Positions 26,201-35,660 are shown, counted from the stretch's first letter. The stretch is DNA of 64,000 nucleotides from Marinilabiliaceae bacterium (GCA_016933045.1 JAFGBR010000035.1:1-64000); one strand, 5' to 3'. The notes: a model not told the origin generated them from the letters alone. Numbers and translations: made by a program.

Positions 26201-27724
26201 GCCAGATATGATGTGGCAACCAAGCTGATCGAGGCCGAAGATGTTAAAAATATTAAGGTTGGTGATGCAAATGTGTTCCTTAAAAATGGAATTGTTCGAA
26301 TTCGTGAAGATGCTGCAATGGATGCTTTGGATAGTACCACAATTGCTTTGAATGACAGTTTGCATGTTTTGTACGATGCAAGGGTTAAAATAGAAGGAAA
26401 AAATGCTTATTCGGGTTATGCAAAGTACGATTACTATAATGGCGAAAATCAGAAACAGACCATTAGTATGCATAAGTTTGAATTAAACGATAATCGACAG
26501 ACTGTTGCAGAGGGTAATGTTACGAATAATGAATTTTTTACATTCGATAAACATTTTGCTTATAAAGGTAAGGTGGCTTTAAATGCATCCGATACCTTAT
26601 TGTCGTTCGATGGTGGGGTGCAACTTTTACATAAATGCGAAAGTGGGCCTAAGCAGTTTGTGAGGTTCGAGTCTAAAATTGATCCAAAAAATGTATTAGT
26701 GCCTTTAAACGAAGATTTGGTAAATTTTGAACGAGAAAGTATTTATAAAGATTTCTTCCTGAAAAAAGATTCAACCCATATTTATAGCTCATTTCTGGGG
26801 CGTCGTAAGTTTTATAGCGATATTCCAATATTAACAGCAGGTGGGTATTTGCATTATAATAATGCTACAAAATCGTTTGATATTGCTTCACTTCAAAAGA
26901 TTGTTGATTCTGATACAACCGGAAATGTTATGCGTTTTAACGAGTACGACTGTAACGTAATAGGTGAAGGAAACATAGATTTTGGGATTCCGTTAGATCA
27001 GTTTAAATACTATGCTTCGGGTACAGTTTTGGATAAAAAAGATGTGAATGATATTTTCTTAAGTACTTTGTTTGGTGTTAATTTCTTTTTTAATGATAAA
27101 GCTATATTAAATATTGTTGCCGATTTTAATGCTTCAAAAGCTAAGGTTTCTAAGTTGTCGGATGAAACTTTTATTAAGCGTATGGCTGAATGGACTGGAC
27201 GTTATAATGCCCAAAAAATTCAAAACGATCGAACAACAACAGGTGAGTTACAATCGATACCTGTCGAATTGCAGTATGTTTTAACATTTGGAAATGTTGA
27301 TTGGAAGTGGAATACACAAACTTCATCGTATATAGCTAACGGATTGGTCGATTTAACATTTGTAAAAAACTATGCCGTTAATAAAGAGGTGCGTCTTGTG
27401 GCCGAAATAGTTCGTAAAAGAAGTGGAAATTCTATCGATTTGTACATCGAAGCCGATTCTGAAAACTGGTATTATTTCGGTTATCGTTTGGGACGTATGG
27501 AGACCCTTTCGTCGAATACTATTTATAATGATTTAGTGCAGACATTGAGTGCTGATGAACGAAAAATGAAGACTGGATTGGGAGAAAAGAATTTTTATTT
27601 TATTATGGCTCCACAAGGTAAAAAAGAACGTTTCTTGAAACGAATATCGAAGATTGCTGCCAGTGAAAAATTATCGGAAGAGGATGAAATGAATAATGAA
27701 GAGGAAGAAGAAAAAGATGAGTAA
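23249..27724 (+). CDS. Giant exported protein of unknown function (about 1491 residues)
   Basis: I do not recognise a named domain. The start at ATG 23249 gives a clear signal peptide (MNRIIFVSLLLFFVTVNNVSAQ); earlier in-frame codons overlap prmA. The mature protein begins with a helical region (about 25-140), followed by a very long beta-rich region with many short strand-turn units such as DKPFFRVDSVTFYNKDFFSYPLTGFIEHK and later ENQEDNFTMYNEEAQLSGELKLEP-type repeats, suggesting an elongated beta-helix or bridge-like fold. One segment near residue 470-530 (PFTVKDYSEYLRMPENQVRQ) looks helical. It ends in a strongly acidic tail after EKLSEEDE. Gene context: directly after prmA, before queC. 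I recall similar long hypothetical proteins being widespread in Bacteroidota; an envelope role is plausible only. Confidence 0.75.
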   Translation: MNRIIFVSLLLFFVTVNNVSAQIITFSKNHEEFLEQLKDRFEATGDKKDAKIYMDQFYFFWVSPSLTDEYKNLIIDDLNLLVKKKAVPFIHYTAYIDAFRSFIVNEHDPLSFAEWHKDLELKLKSNRYSIRKIKDFLVVTKEQVSRGVIFMTPSLTWTASTKSFRYKYENDTLKAFYANTKIVCFSQRDSVEIKETSGVFIYEDEKWIGESGKITWDRSGFTTDMVYATFGRYTLKMDKPFFRVDSVTFYNKDFFSYPLTGFIEHKVTNIPEPERAVYPKFISYEHRFNIENIHENMNYEGGFSQYGAKFLGSGSEANPAVITIYRNDTLFVTAKSMYFSLKSDQITSNDTEIKIHLDSAFIYHPGLVMRFLTEPNELHLIRTGEGIAKSPYFDTYHNVSMDVELIRWQRDTSIIDLRMLSGAAENYAFFESLSYYRESFYNELQGMDAMHPLQGLKNCSKYFRGQPFTVKDYSEYLRMPENQVRQTVMNLSFYGFIGYNINTDQIEIRDRLNDYLAFRLGQKDYDVIRFNSTTPGSQPNAQLDLINYDLRLNGVSTVSICDHQNVVFFPRNERVLLKQNRNFSFDGIINAGMLNLFGDGFKFSYDQFNIDIKTIDSMRMQVQTGELDYFGKPKMVYVNNTIAQLSGYLQIDEPNNKSGNKTNPQYPILTSNKESFVYYDHPSIQGGAYKKESFFFTLDTFQLDSISALTKKNFDFNGKFTSGIFPPFRDQLTVRDDFSLGFRRQTSPQGFPIYGDKAMFTNTIDLSNRGLSGDGVLNYLKSTSFSENFMFLPDRVTAQVHQFTLEKTTEGVVYPDVKAKFIKIDYVPYEDVFIAKNQEDNFTMYNEEAQLSGELKLEPTGLTGKGKFFMLHGSLVSPAYSFADHSLVADSSDFNLTGTQVEGVSFSTTNLISNVDFETRMGTFVSKGGGSKVEFTDNRYISFINQFSWDMDKNYIYMGAKGAKGNRFVSVHRRQDSLDFYAPLARYDVATKLIEAEDVKNIKVGDANVFLKNGIVRIREDAAMDALDSTTIALNDSLHVLYDARVKIEGKNAYSGYAKYDYYNGENQKQTISMHKFELNDNRQTVAEGNVTNNEFFTFDKHFAYKGKVALNASDTLLSFDGGVQLLHKCESGPKQFVRFESKIDPKNVLVPLNEDLVNFERESIYKDFFLKKDSTHIYSSFLGRRKFYSDIPILTAGGYLHYNNATKSFDIASLQKIVDSDTTGNVMRFNEYDCNVIGEGNIDFGIPLDQFKYYASGTVLDKKDVNDIFLSTLFGVNFFFNDKAILNIVADFNASKAKVSKLSDETFIKRMAEWTGRYNAQKIQNDRTTTGELQSIPVELQYVLTFGNVDWKWNTQTSSYIANGLVDLTFVKNYAVNKEVRLVAEIVRKRSGNSIDLYIEADSENWYYFGYRLGRMETLSSNTIYNDLVQTLSADERKMKTGLGEKNFYFIMAPQGKKERFLKRISKIAASEKLSEEDEMNNEEEEEKDE

Positions 27725-27864
27725 TAAAATTTTTTTATACTTATTAGGAAAATTTAAATTTTAGTATTAAAGTTATATATGTTGTATTGTTAGAGCTTTT
27801 AAAATATTGATATTAAAGTTGTTTGTTCACCATACTTCAACTATCACAGCTAAAAAAGTTTTAT

Positions 27865-27872
27865 TACATTTG
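27865..27872 (+). promoter_or_regulatory. -7 box of the queCEF operon
   Basis: TACATTTG fits TAnnTTTG and would start transcription near 27879, a few bases before the preQ1 aptamer. No TTTG lies at the expected -33 distance. Confidence 0.45.
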
Positions 27873-27886
27873 CAGCTAAATATTAA

Positions 27887-27926
27887 AGACAGTTCGTAAC
27901 CATCCTGTCTATAAACAAAACTAGGG
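27887..27926 (+). ncRNA. preQ1-I riboswitch aptamer (candidate)
   Basis: Stem P1 is AGACAG (27887-27892) with CTGTCT (27905-27910), enclosing a 12-base loop containing GTAACC, the loop word also present in the Thermoanaerobacter preQ1-I aptamer as I remember it. The A-rich tail ATAAACAAAACTAGGG follows at once, as required for the pseudoknot and minor-groove triples of this class. It lies ahead of queC-queE-queF, the genes that make preQ0 and preQ1. The start codon is 75 bases further on and there is no classic terminator, so the switching mechanism is unclear; a weak TATTG/CAATA hairpin lies between. Confidence 0.8.
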
Positions 27927-28001
27927 AATTTATATTATTGTATTATGCAATATTTGAATACTGTTTTGTAAGTTATTCGGGATGGGGAAGAGAATAACAT
28001 T

Positions 28002-28670
28002 ATGAAGAAAAAAGCAGTAGTATTACTCTCCGGAGGATTAGACTCAACAATAACACTTTATTTAGCAAAAAATCAAGGTTTTGATATTTATGCACTGTCG
28101 TTTAATTATGGACAAAGACATAATAGAGAACTTGAAGCTGCAAAAATAATTGCACAGAAAGCTGGTGTTGTTGATCATCAAATTGTTTCGATTTCGTTGA
28201 ATAATTGGGGTGGTAGTTCATTGACAGATATGTCGATGGAAATTGAGAATGGTAATGTTGACCGTACGGATATTCCGGCTACATATGTGCCGGCACGTAA
28301 TATGGTTTTCTTATCTATTGCAGCATCATTGGCTGAGGCTGTTCAAGCTCGTGATATATTTATAGGTGTTAGCCAGGTCGATTATTCAGGTTATGTTGAT
28401 TGCAGAGAGTTATTTATTAAATCGATGGAATCGGCTATTCACATGGGAACGGTAATGGGAGCTGAAAAAGGAATGCCTATAAGAATTCAAGCCCCTTTTA
28501 TAAATAAAAATAAGTCGGAAGAGATAAAAATAGGAATGGAGATTGGTGCCGATTTGTCCGATACATGGTCGTGTTATAATGGTGGCGAACGACCTTGTGG
28601 AACGTGCGATAGTTGTTTGTTGCGTAAAAAGGCTTTTCTTGAGGCTGGTTATGACGATCCTTCATTGTAA
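28002..28670 (+). CDS. queC: 7-cyano-7-deazaguanine (preQ0) synthase
   Basis: Converts 7-carboxy-7-deazaguanine to preQ0 with ammonia and ATP in queuosine synthesis, 222 residues. It shows the PP-loop [41 protein letters not shown], and a C-terminal zinc site [16 protein letters not shown]. The ATG at 28002 is preceded by a roughly 120-base leader with the riboswitch candidate. It is first of three genes: queE starts 14 bases after its stop. Confidence 0.96.
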   Translation: MKKKAVVLLSGGLDSTITLYLAKNQGFDIYALSFNYGQRHNRELEAAKIIAQKAGVVDHQIVSISLNNWGGSSLTDMSMEIENGNVDRTDIPATYVPARNMVFLSIAASLAEAVQARDIFIGVSQVDYSGYVDCRELFIKSMESAIHMGTVMGAEKGMPIRIQAPFINKNKSEEIKIGMEIGADLSDTWSCYNGGERPCGTCDSCLLRKKAFLEAGYDDPSL

Positions 28671-28684
28671 AAGAAATTTATGTT

Positions 28685-29542
28685 ATGGGTAAAATTGTTT
28701 TGGTTGATGAAGGTGTTTTTCCAATTGTTAAAGATGTTAATGGAAAAATGTTGGATGAAATACCTCAAACCGGATGGAATATATCGGGTACCGTTCAGGG
28801 AGAAGGAAAGCTTGCCGGGGTTCCTTCTATATTTATTCGGTTAGCATCCTGTAATCTTCGGTGTGTATGGGCATTGCCTAATGGTAAATTGTGTCATTGC
28901 GACACTTCATATGCTTCATTTTTTCCCGTAAATGTTAACGAATGGGATATTAATGATGTTGTAAGTACTGTAAAAGAAAATCTGGGTAATATAAAACATG
29001 TAGTTATAACCGGTGGTGAACCAATGTTGCAATTAAATGCCATTGTTGAACTGTGTGCAGAATTGAAAAAAAACTGTGGTGTTCATATTACACTGGAGTC
29101 AAATGGAACTATTTATAGTGCAGAAGTTGCTCAATACATCGATTTGGTAAGTTTATCGCCTAAATTGCAAAACTCAGTTCCATCGGACGATAAATTAAAA
29201 AAGTTGCAATTAAAAGAGTCATTGTCTTTTAAATACCACGACAATAACCGTAAACGAATTGATGTTATTCAAAGCTGGATTTCAAACTGTAGAAAAAAAG
29301 GAACAGACTTTCAGCTTAAGTTTGTTGTTGCCAATTTATTTGAATCTAATGAAATTAGAAACGATTATCTGAATATATTAAAAGGTTGGTATCCGACCGA
29401 TGTTTTGTTAATGCCATTAGGTACAAATGTTGGAGAGATAGCAATAACAACGCCTGTTGCTATTCAAATGGCAATAGTAAATGGATGGCGATATACACCT
29501 AGGGTTCATATTGATGTTTTTGGATGTAAAAAAGGAGTTTGA
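28685..29542 (+). CDS. queE: 7-carboxy-7-deazaguanine synthase, long form with unusual cysteine spacing
   Basis: Radical SAM enzyme that ring-contracts 6-carboxytetrahydropterin. At 285 residues it is longer than the usual 190-250. SGTVQGEGKLAGVPSIFIRLASC is the typical start of the domain. The cluster loop reads C56-NLR-C60-VWALPNGKL-C70-H-C72-DTSY: instead of CX3CX2C the pattern is C-x13-C-x-C with an extra Cys60, similar in spirit to the CX14CX2C loop described for another QueE. TGGEPMLQ (SAM-binding GGE) and LESNGT follow. An insertion near 165-205 is rich in Lys. The last residues overlap nothing; queF starts 2 bases after its stop. Confidence 0.9.
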   Translation: MGKIVLVDEGVFPIVKDVNGKMLDEIPQTGWNISGTVQGEGKLAGVPSIFIRLASCNLRCVWALPNGKLCHCDTSYASFFPVNVNEWDINDVVSTVKENLGNIKHVVITGGEPMLQLNAIVELCAELKKNCGVHITLESNGTIYSAEVAQYIDLVSLSPKLQNSVPSDDKLKKLQLKESLSFKYHDNNRKRIDVIQSWISNCRKKGTDFQLKFVVANLFESNEIRNDYLNILKGWYPTDVLLMPLGTNVGEIAITTPVAIQMAIVNGWRYTPRVHIDVFGCKKGV

Positions 29543-29544
29543 AA

Positions 29545-30429
29545 ATGCCAAAGAAAAATGACATTGAAGGAAAGGTATTAGGTCGTAAAGTCGATTATCC
29601 ATCTAAATATGCACCACATTTATTGGTAGCAGTTCCCAGGTATTTAAATCGTATACAATATAATATTCACGACCATCATTTACCATTTGTTGGATATGAT
29701 GTTTGGCATGCTTATGAGCTGGGGTTTTTAACGGAGTTGGGATTGCCTGTAATTGGTGTGTTAAAGTTGGTGTACCCATCGGATAGTCATTTTTTGGTTG
29801 AAAGCAAGTCGTTAAAATTATACCTTAATTCTTTTAACATGCAACGAATAGGTGACTCTGTTAAAGAAGGTGTTGAGAAAATTTTGAATATTATTAAAAA
29901 CGATTTGTGTGTTTTACTTAATACAGATGTTGATGTTTCTTTTTTTTCAGAAATAAAACATTTTGATTTACCATTTTCTGACTTTTCTGTGTTAGAAGAA
30001 ATGAATGGTGCTGAAGCAATTCAATTTTGTAATTTTTCAGATACTCCTGAGTTGTTAAAAATTGAACACGAAGGTGATTATGAACTTAAGGTTGCTACCC
30101 ATTTACTCCGTAGTAATTGTAAAATAACACATCAGCCCGACTGGGGCAGTGCTTTTATTAAAATACGTGGGCATTTAAAACCCAATGTTCTGTCATTATT
30201 GGAATATATTATTTCGTTTCGAAATGAAAATCATTTTCACGAAGAGATTTGTGAAATGTTATATAAGCGACTTTTTGATGTATATAAACCCGATGAGCTT
30301 TTAGTTGCCTGCATTTATACCCGACGTGGAGGTATTGATATTAGTCCTGTTAGAGCTTCCGATCCTGATTTACTTAATATTAGTTTGTGTAATGCCAGTA
30401 TATTAACTAATAAAATGTTACGACAATAA
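29545..30429 (+). CDS. queF: NADPH-dependent preQ0 reductase, long bimodular type
   Basis: Reduces the nitrile of preQ0 to preQ1. The protein has 294 residues and two T-fold halves, the E. coli-type layout rather than the short B. subtilis type. The signature ESKSLKLYLNSFNMQR (residues about 88-103) binds substrate, and the catalytic Cys192 and Asp199 are in SNCKITHQPDWG. The start is ATG 29545, with AAGGAG eight bases before it; an in-frame TTG at 29539 overlaps the queE stop. queD is not in this operon and must lie elsewhere. It completes a preQ1-specific operon fitting a preQ1-sensing riboswitch. Confidence 0.95.
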   Translation: MPKKNDIEGKVLGRKVDYPSKYAPHLLVAVPRYLNRIQYNIHDHHLPFVGYDVWHAYELGFLTELGLPVIGVLKLVYPSDSHFLVESKSLKLYLNSFNMQRIGDSVKEGVEKILNIIKNDLCVLLNTDVDVSFFSEIKHFDLPFSDFSVLEEMNGAEAIQFCNFSDTPELLKIEHEGDYELKVATHLLRSNCKITHQPDWGSAFIKIRGHLKPNVLSLLEYIISFRNENHFHEEICEMLYKRLFDVYKPDELLVACIYTRRGGIDISPVRASDPDLLNISLCNASILTNKMLRQ

Positions 30430-30493
30430 ATTGTTTTTCTACTTTTTTGTTATTATTTTAAGTAATTTTTGTTAAAAGAGTGTTGTGTAAAAC

Positions 30494-33400
30494 ATGCGTA
30501 TTTCAAAAATTACATATTTAATGTTGCTTGTGGGTATATTATATCCATTCGTTCATGTTTTTTCAGCTACACAAAATATACGATATCAGTTTACAAACTA
30601 TTCTATTGATGATGGATTGTCGCATAACTTTATTATGTCAATTAATCAGGATAAGGAAGGTTTTATGTGGTTTGGAGGATTAAATGGCATTGATCGTTTT
30701 GACGGACGTACGTTTAAACATTATAGCAGAAGTTTTTCGGACAGTAGTGCAATTATTGGTGATTTTGTAAATTTTATTCATGAAGATAGTTTCGGAATAA
30801 ATTGGATTGGTACCGGTATGGGAGGTTTGCATCTTTTTAATAAAAAAACTGAAACTTTTAAGCTAATTACCGATAAAGATGAGGCTGGTAACCCAATGCG
30901 TTTCGATGCTATATCGATAGCTGAAAATTCGGATGGTGAGTTGTGGATTGGAACAGAAAATGGACTGAAAAAGTTAAACCGAGAAACTGATACATATACT
31001 ACATGGCATAATGAGCCCGAAAATACAAATTCTTTAATATGCAATGTTATCCGCAAACTTTACTTCGACTCTCAAAATAATTTATGGATAGGAACAAAAA
31101 AAGGTTTAGATATTTACAATCCGGTATTAAATACATTTAAACACATTAATTTGCCATCTGATAGAATTACTGATCTGGATGTAATTGAGATTTTTGAAGG
31201 AGATAATGGTATAATGTGGATAGGCACATTTTCTAATGGTCTTATTCGCTACGATACAAAAAACGCTAATGTTGATGTAATACTTATGGATTCGAATGAT
31301 GATTACAGTAATACAGTTCGGAAAATTGTAAAAGATATTGATGGTAATTTATGGATTGGAGGACGAAATGGTATTTTTATTTATAACCCCAAAAATGGAG
31401 CCTTAAACCATTTTTCACAGGATGATTCATTTTCCAATGGAATACCTCATAATTCAGTATTAGAAATATATAAAGATAAGATTGGTGATATTTGGTTAGG
31501 AACTCGATATGGAGTTTCGCATTGGAGCAGAGAAAAACAGGTGTTTAATTATTATCATTCTAATAAACTCGATAAAAGATGTTTAAATTCGGCAAGTGTA
31601 TTTAACTTTTTCGAAAATGGTGATGATTTGTTAATTGCTACCGAAAGTGGAGGGATAAATATTTTACATAACGATAATACTTTTTCGTATATAACATCGC
31701 CACAATTCGATACCAATAACATAAAATCTATTTGTGCTGATAAGTCGGGTAATTTTTGGGTAGGAACATTTATGGGAGGACTTAATATATTCGATAATCA
31801 ATTTAAAAGAGTGAAATGTTATTTGAACCCAGGAAAAATAGATGAACCTAATTCGTTGCCCGATGACCGTGTAAATGTTGTTTTTCGCGATAATAGTGAT
31901 GAAATGTGGTTGGGTACCGGAACCGGCATTGTTCGTTATAATTCCGATTTTGATTGTTTTGATCGTTTTGATTCGATTACCAACAGGCAAATAAACTGGA
32001 TACAACAAGATTCAAAATCTAATATATGGTTTGCCACCTCCGATACCATATTTATATATAATACATTTGATAATAAATTATTAAAAATTTATCCAACTGA
32101 AGTTGTTACCCGCTGTATGTTTGAAGATCGTAATAATCAGTTTTGGATAACTACAGTAGGAAAAGGTATTGCAAGATGTGATATAACAAATAATACTTTA
32201 ACATATATCGACGAGAAAGATGGTTTATCTTCTAATTTAACAATTGGTATAGTTGAAGATAATTCAGGTTATTTATGGATTAGTACATCAAATGGGTTAA
32301 ACCGGTTTTCTCCAATTACAAAAGAAATTGATATATATTACAAGAATGATGGAACACATATAAGTCAATATAATTATAATTCATTTTTAAAATTAAAAAG
32401 TGGGGAAATAGTTTTTGGAGGGAATAATGGTTTTGTAAAATTTGATCCCCAAAAAATAATAAAAAACAGTATTGAACCTAATATTGTAATTACTGATTTT
32501 TTACTTTTTGGAGAATCTGTTGATATTCAGAATAAACAAAATACTATTTTAAAAAAATCGATTGTATATACTGATACAATTGTATTAAAGCATACTCAAA
32601 ATTTTTTCACTATTTATTTTTCAGCATTAGATTATCTGAATCCAATAAGAAATCGCTATAAATATAAATTAGATGGTGTAGATGATAATTGGGTTGATGC
32701 TAAACAAAATTCGAGTGTATCATATACTAAAATGAGCCCTGGTGTATATCGTTTTAATGTTGTAGGAAGTAATGGTGATGTTTGGAACAATTCTGGTCGA
32801 AGTATTGTAATACTAATAAAACCCCCCTTTTATAAAACATTATTATTTATTGTAACAACCATATTGTTGATAATTGTTGTTGTTTTATATTGGATAATAT
32901 CAAAGTCGGCAAGAAATGCACGACATAAGATGGTGTTGCAGATGTTGGTTGAAGAAAAGACCATTAGCCTCGAAAGAAGTAAACAAGAAATATTTTTACA
33001 AAAAGAAGAGATTCAGGAGCAGAATAACCAGTTGTTGGATTTGCATAAGAAAATTAGTGAACAGAATGTGAAATTGGAAAATTATACTAATGAATTGGAG
33101 CTAAAGGTAAGAGAAAGGACATCGGAATTAGAAGCTGCCAAAGAAAGAGCTGAACAATCTGATCTTTTAAAGAGTATTTTTTTGGCTAATATGAGTCACG
33201 AAATACGTACTCCAATGAATGGAATACTAGGTTTTACAGATCTTTTAAAAGATACTGGTATTTCATTTTCAGAAGCGAATATGTATATAGATATTATTGA
33301 AAAAAGTGGTCAAAGAATGCTTAATATTATTAATGATTTGGTTGATTTATCAAAAATTGAATCCAATCAGATTGATATTTTTGATGAGGCATTTTACATT

Positions 33401-33856
33401 GATAATTTAATAACTGAATTATATAATTTTTTCACTATTGAAGCCAAGAAGAAAAATCTTGATTTAGAGCTGTTTGTTCCCTCCAATAGCAACAATATAA
33501 AAGTGGTATCAGATAAAACACGATTAACACAGGTTATATCAAATTTAATTGCTAATGCCATTAAATTTACACATACAGGCTTTGTAAGAGTTGATTGTTC
33601 TTTTAAAAATAACAAAGTAATTATTGTAGTTTCTGATTCTGGTGTTGGTATTCCATCTGATCAGATTGAAAAAATATTCGATAGGTTTATTCAGGGCGAT
33701 TCTTCAATAACCAAACGATTCGAAGGAGCCGGCTTGGGGTTATATATTAGCAGGCAGTTGATAAACTTACTTGGTGGTAGTATTGATGTAACTTCCAAAG
33801 AAGGAGAGGGATCGAGGTTTGAAGTTGTTGTTCCAATAGTTCGAAATACAGTTTGA
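30494..33856 (+). CDS. Beta-propeller sensor histidine kinase without receiver or AraC domain
   Basis: A 1120-residue transmembrane kinase. It has a signal peptide (residues 1-25), then about 14 two-component regulator propeller repeats (pattern GxLWIGT..GL..(Y/F)) to about residue 640, a Y_Y_Y domain (about 660-770, ending [14 protein letters not shown]), one transmembrane helix (about 780-803), a coiled coil (about 815-885), HisKA with His902 in [15 protein letters not shown], and HATPase_c with NAIKF, DSGVGIP and GAGLGLY. It then stops. Classical hybrid two-component systems (HTCS) of Bacteroidetes go on with a receiver and AraC domain; these are missing and the frame ends normally, so it must signal through a separate regulator. 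No SusCD or enzyme cluster is next to it. The ligand is unknown. Confidence 0.9.
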   Translation: MRISKITYLMLLVGILYPFVHVFSATQNIRYQFTNYSIDDGLSHNFIMSINQDKEGFMWFGGLNGIDRFDGRTFKHYSRSFSDSSAIIGDFVNFIHEDSFGINWIGTGMGGLHLFNKKTETFKLITDKDEAGNPMRFDAISIAENSDGELWIGTENGLKKLNRETDTYTTWHNEPENTNSLICNVIRKLYFDSQNNLWIGTKKGLDIYNPVLNTFKHINLPSDRITDLDVIEIFEGDNGIMWIGTFSNGLIRYDTKNANVDVILMDSNDDYSNTVRKIVKDIDGNLWIGGRNGIFIYNPKNGALNHFSQDDSFSNGIPHNSVLEIYKDKIGDIWLGTRYGVSHWSREKQVFNYYHSNKLDKRCLNSASVFNFFENGDDLLIATESGGINILHNDNTFSYITSPQFDTNNIKSICADKSGNFWVGTFMGGLNIFDNQFKRVKCYLNPGKIDEPNSLPDDRVNVVFRDNSDEMWLGTGTGIVRYNSDFDCFDRFDSITNRQINWIQQDSKSNIWFATSDTIFIYNTFDNKLLKIYPTEVVTRCMFEDRNNQFWITTVGKGIARCDITNNTLTYIDEKDGLSSNLTIGIVEDNSGYLWISTSNGLNRFSPITKEIDIYYKNDGTHISQYNYNSFLKLKSGEIVFGGNNGFVKFDPQKIIKNSIEPNIVITDFLLFGESVDIQNKQNTILKKSIVYTDTIVLKHTQNFFTIYFSALDYLNPIRNRYKYKLDGVDDNWVDAKQNSSVSYTKMSPGVYRFNVVGSNGDVWNNSGRSIVILIKPPFYKTLLFIVTTILLIIVVVLYWIISKSARNARHKMVLQMLVEEKTISLERSKQEIFLQKEEIQEQNNQLLDLHKKISEQNVKLENYTNELELKVRERTSELEAAKERAEQSDLLKSIFLANMSHEIRTPMNGILGFTDLLKDTGISFSEANMYIDIIEKSGQRMLNIINDLVDLSKIESNQIDIFDEAFYIDNLITELYNFFTIEAKKKNLDLELFVPSNSNNIKVVSDKTRLTQVISNLIANAIKFTHTGFVRVDCSFKNNKVIIVVSDSGVGIPSDQIEKIFDRFIQGDSSITKRFEGAGLGLYISRQLINLLGGSIDVTSKEGEGSRFEVVVPIVRNTV

Positions 33857-34384
33857 TAAATTTAATATCATACAATTATTTAAGTAAATATAAGACGACA
33901 TTAGATGTGAAAAAAAAATATTGAGAGATTTTTTTTTTTGAGTATTATGTTATTATTTATTTAGTCTATTCTTTTTTGTTTAATATCTTAACATCTTCTT
34001 AATCTTACCAATGAATAGATTTAATTTGTGTTGATATGTTATTTTTTTAACTGTGTGTAGTACTGTCCATTGAATTTTTTTTATTGAATATGTAGCTTTT
34101 CGTCGTAGAAATAATTAATAATCAATAATTAGTTGTAAATTTGTAATGATTTTGCAAATGAAAATTACACGTATTTATACTTTCAATAAAATATTTCTAC
34201 GTTTCTTTTTCTTATTCAATATCTGAGTTAACGTAGTATCGGGCTTAATAAATCATTCAGTATTTCTGTTTATTTTTTTATCACCTAATTGCTGCAATAA
34301 ATAACCAGGCTATTAATTTAGCCAATTTTTAATTATTAATATTTAAGTGCGACTTAAAGGTTGCATAAAACAAAGAATTCTATT
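33857..34384 (+). promoter_or_regulatory. 528-base non-coding stretch; probable long leader of second cold-shock gene
   Basis: No coding frame is apparent. A TAAATTTG box at 34136-34143, the same octamer as before the first cold-shock gene, would give a leader of about 235 bases. It contains a CTACGTT ... AACGTAG inverted repeat and, shortly before the gene, GGCTA-TTAATT-TAGCC and AAGT-GCG-ACTT hairpins. Up to 34130 it is AT-rich with poly-T/A tracts and I see nothing else. The function is inferred. Confidence 0.35.
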
Positions 34385-34576
34385 ATGTACGAAGGTAAAG
34401 TAAAATGGTATAACGAAACCAAGGGTTTTGGATTTATCGAAGTTGAAGGAAAAAAAGATGTTTTTGTTCATCGTTCAGGTTTAGTAAGCTCTTATGGAGG
34501 ATTAACAGAAGGACAAGAAGTCGTTTTTGATATTAAGCAAGGTGATAAAGGCGATATGGCTTTTAATGTAAAATAG
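34385..34576 (+). CDS. Cold-shock protein (CspA family), second copy
   Basis: A 63-residue cold-shock domain: MYEGKVKWYNETKGFGFI with RNP1 KGFGFI, then RNP2 DVFVHRS. The start at ATG 34385 gives the normal family N-terminus; an upstream TTG at 34361 would only add eight residues. The nitronate monooxygenase-like gene begins 13 bases after its stop with no terminator between, so the two may be cotranscribed, in contrast to the monocistronic copy at 17 kb. Confidence 0.94.
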   Translation: MYEGKVKWYNETKGFGFIEVEGKKDVFVHRSGLVSSYGGLTEGQEVVFDIKQGDKGDMAFNVK

Positions 34577-34589
34577 TAAAATATATTAT

Positions 34590-35660
34590 TTGAAATCATT
34601 TCAAATTGGAGATATAACAATACCTGTTCCCATTGTTCAAGGAGGAATGGGTATTGGAATTTCCTTATCAGGACTAGCCTCGGCTGTAGCAACAGCAGGA
34701 GGTATTGGAACAATAGCAACAGTTGGTGTTGGATTAATACATGGAACTCCCGATAAGAGTTTTAGGCAGAATAATATTGATGGAGTTATTCGTGAAATTC
34801 GTAAAGCTCGTCAGTTAACAAATGGGGTACTTGCTGTAAATATTATGTCGGTGCTTACCAATTTTGATGATTTGGTAAGAACATCTATCGATGAAAAAAT
34901 AGATGTTATTTTTTCGGGTGCCGGATTACCATTAGATTTGCCTAAATATAAAACAGAGGGTTGTAATACTAAGCTTGTGCCTATTGTTTCTTCGGGACGT
35001 GCAGCTCAGGTAATAGCCCAAAAGTGGCTACATAATTTTAATTATTTACCCGATGCGTTTGTTGTCGAAGGCCCCGAGGCCGGAGGACATCTTGGCTTTA
35101 GCTATAACGATTTGAATGCAGGAAAGCATAATCTGGATAGTTTGGTTAAAGATGTATTAAAAATAACAGGCGAACTAGCAGTTACTCATAATCGTAATAT
35201 ACCTGTTATTGCTGGAGGTGGAATAATTAATGGAAAACGAATTCATGAAATATTAAGTTTAGGAGCATCAGCAGTGCAACTTGGTAGTAGTTTTATTGCT
35301 ACAAAAGAGTGTGATGCATCAGATGAATTTAAGGAGGTAATTATTAATGCGAGTGAAAAGGATATTCGATTAATTCAAAGTCCTGTAGGGCTTCCTGGTC
35401 GAGCCGTTGAGAATGAGTTTTTGTTAGCAGCTGAGAGAGGAGAGAAACGACCTAAGAGTTGTAAATTTAATTGCATAAAATCATGCAATCCTAAAACAAC
35501 AAGTTATTGTATAGCAGATGCGTTGTACTCGGCATATTATGGCAGGTTTGATTCGGGATTTGCTTTTTCAGGTGCCAAAGCGTATCAAATAAAAGCAATA
35601 ACAACTGTCGATGAGGTATTTCAGCGAATGATACGAGAGTATGAAAATGAATTACTTTAG
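34590..35660 (+). CDS. Nitronate monooxygenase / FabK-like flavoprotein (TTG start)
   Basis: FMN-dependent TIM-barrel protein of 356 residues in the 2-nitropropane dioxygenase family. Visible: PIVQGGMGIGISLSGLASAVA at the N-terminus, a GAGLPLDLP loop, the EGPEAGGHLGF segment with the conserved His, PVIAGGGI and GASAVQLGSSFIAT for FMN phosphate. A cysteine-rich segment near 290-310 (CKFNCIKSCNP) is unusual beside the classical enzymes and may bind a metal or cluster. The start is TTG 34590: going upstream the frame meets TAA at 34569 with no ATG. The reaction could be nitronate oxidation or an enoyl reductase; this cannot be decided from sequence. Confidence 0.82.
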   Translation: MKSFQIGDITIPVPIVQGGMGIGISLSGLASAVATAGGIGTIATVGVGLIHGTPDKSFRQNNIDGVIREIRKARQLTNGVLAVNIMSVLTNFDDLVRTSIDEKIDVIFSGAGLPLDLPKYKTEGCNTKLVPIVSSGRAAQVIAQKWLHNFNYLPDAFVVEGPEAGGHLGFSYNDLNAGKHNLDSLVKDVLKITGELAVTHNRNIPVIAGGGIINGKRIHEILSLGASAVQLGSSFIATKECDASDEFKEVIINASEKDIRLIQSPVGLPGRAVENEFLLAAERGEKRPKSCKFNCIKSCNPKTTSYCIADALYSAYYGRFDSGFAFSGAKAYQIKAITTVDEVFQRMIREYENELL

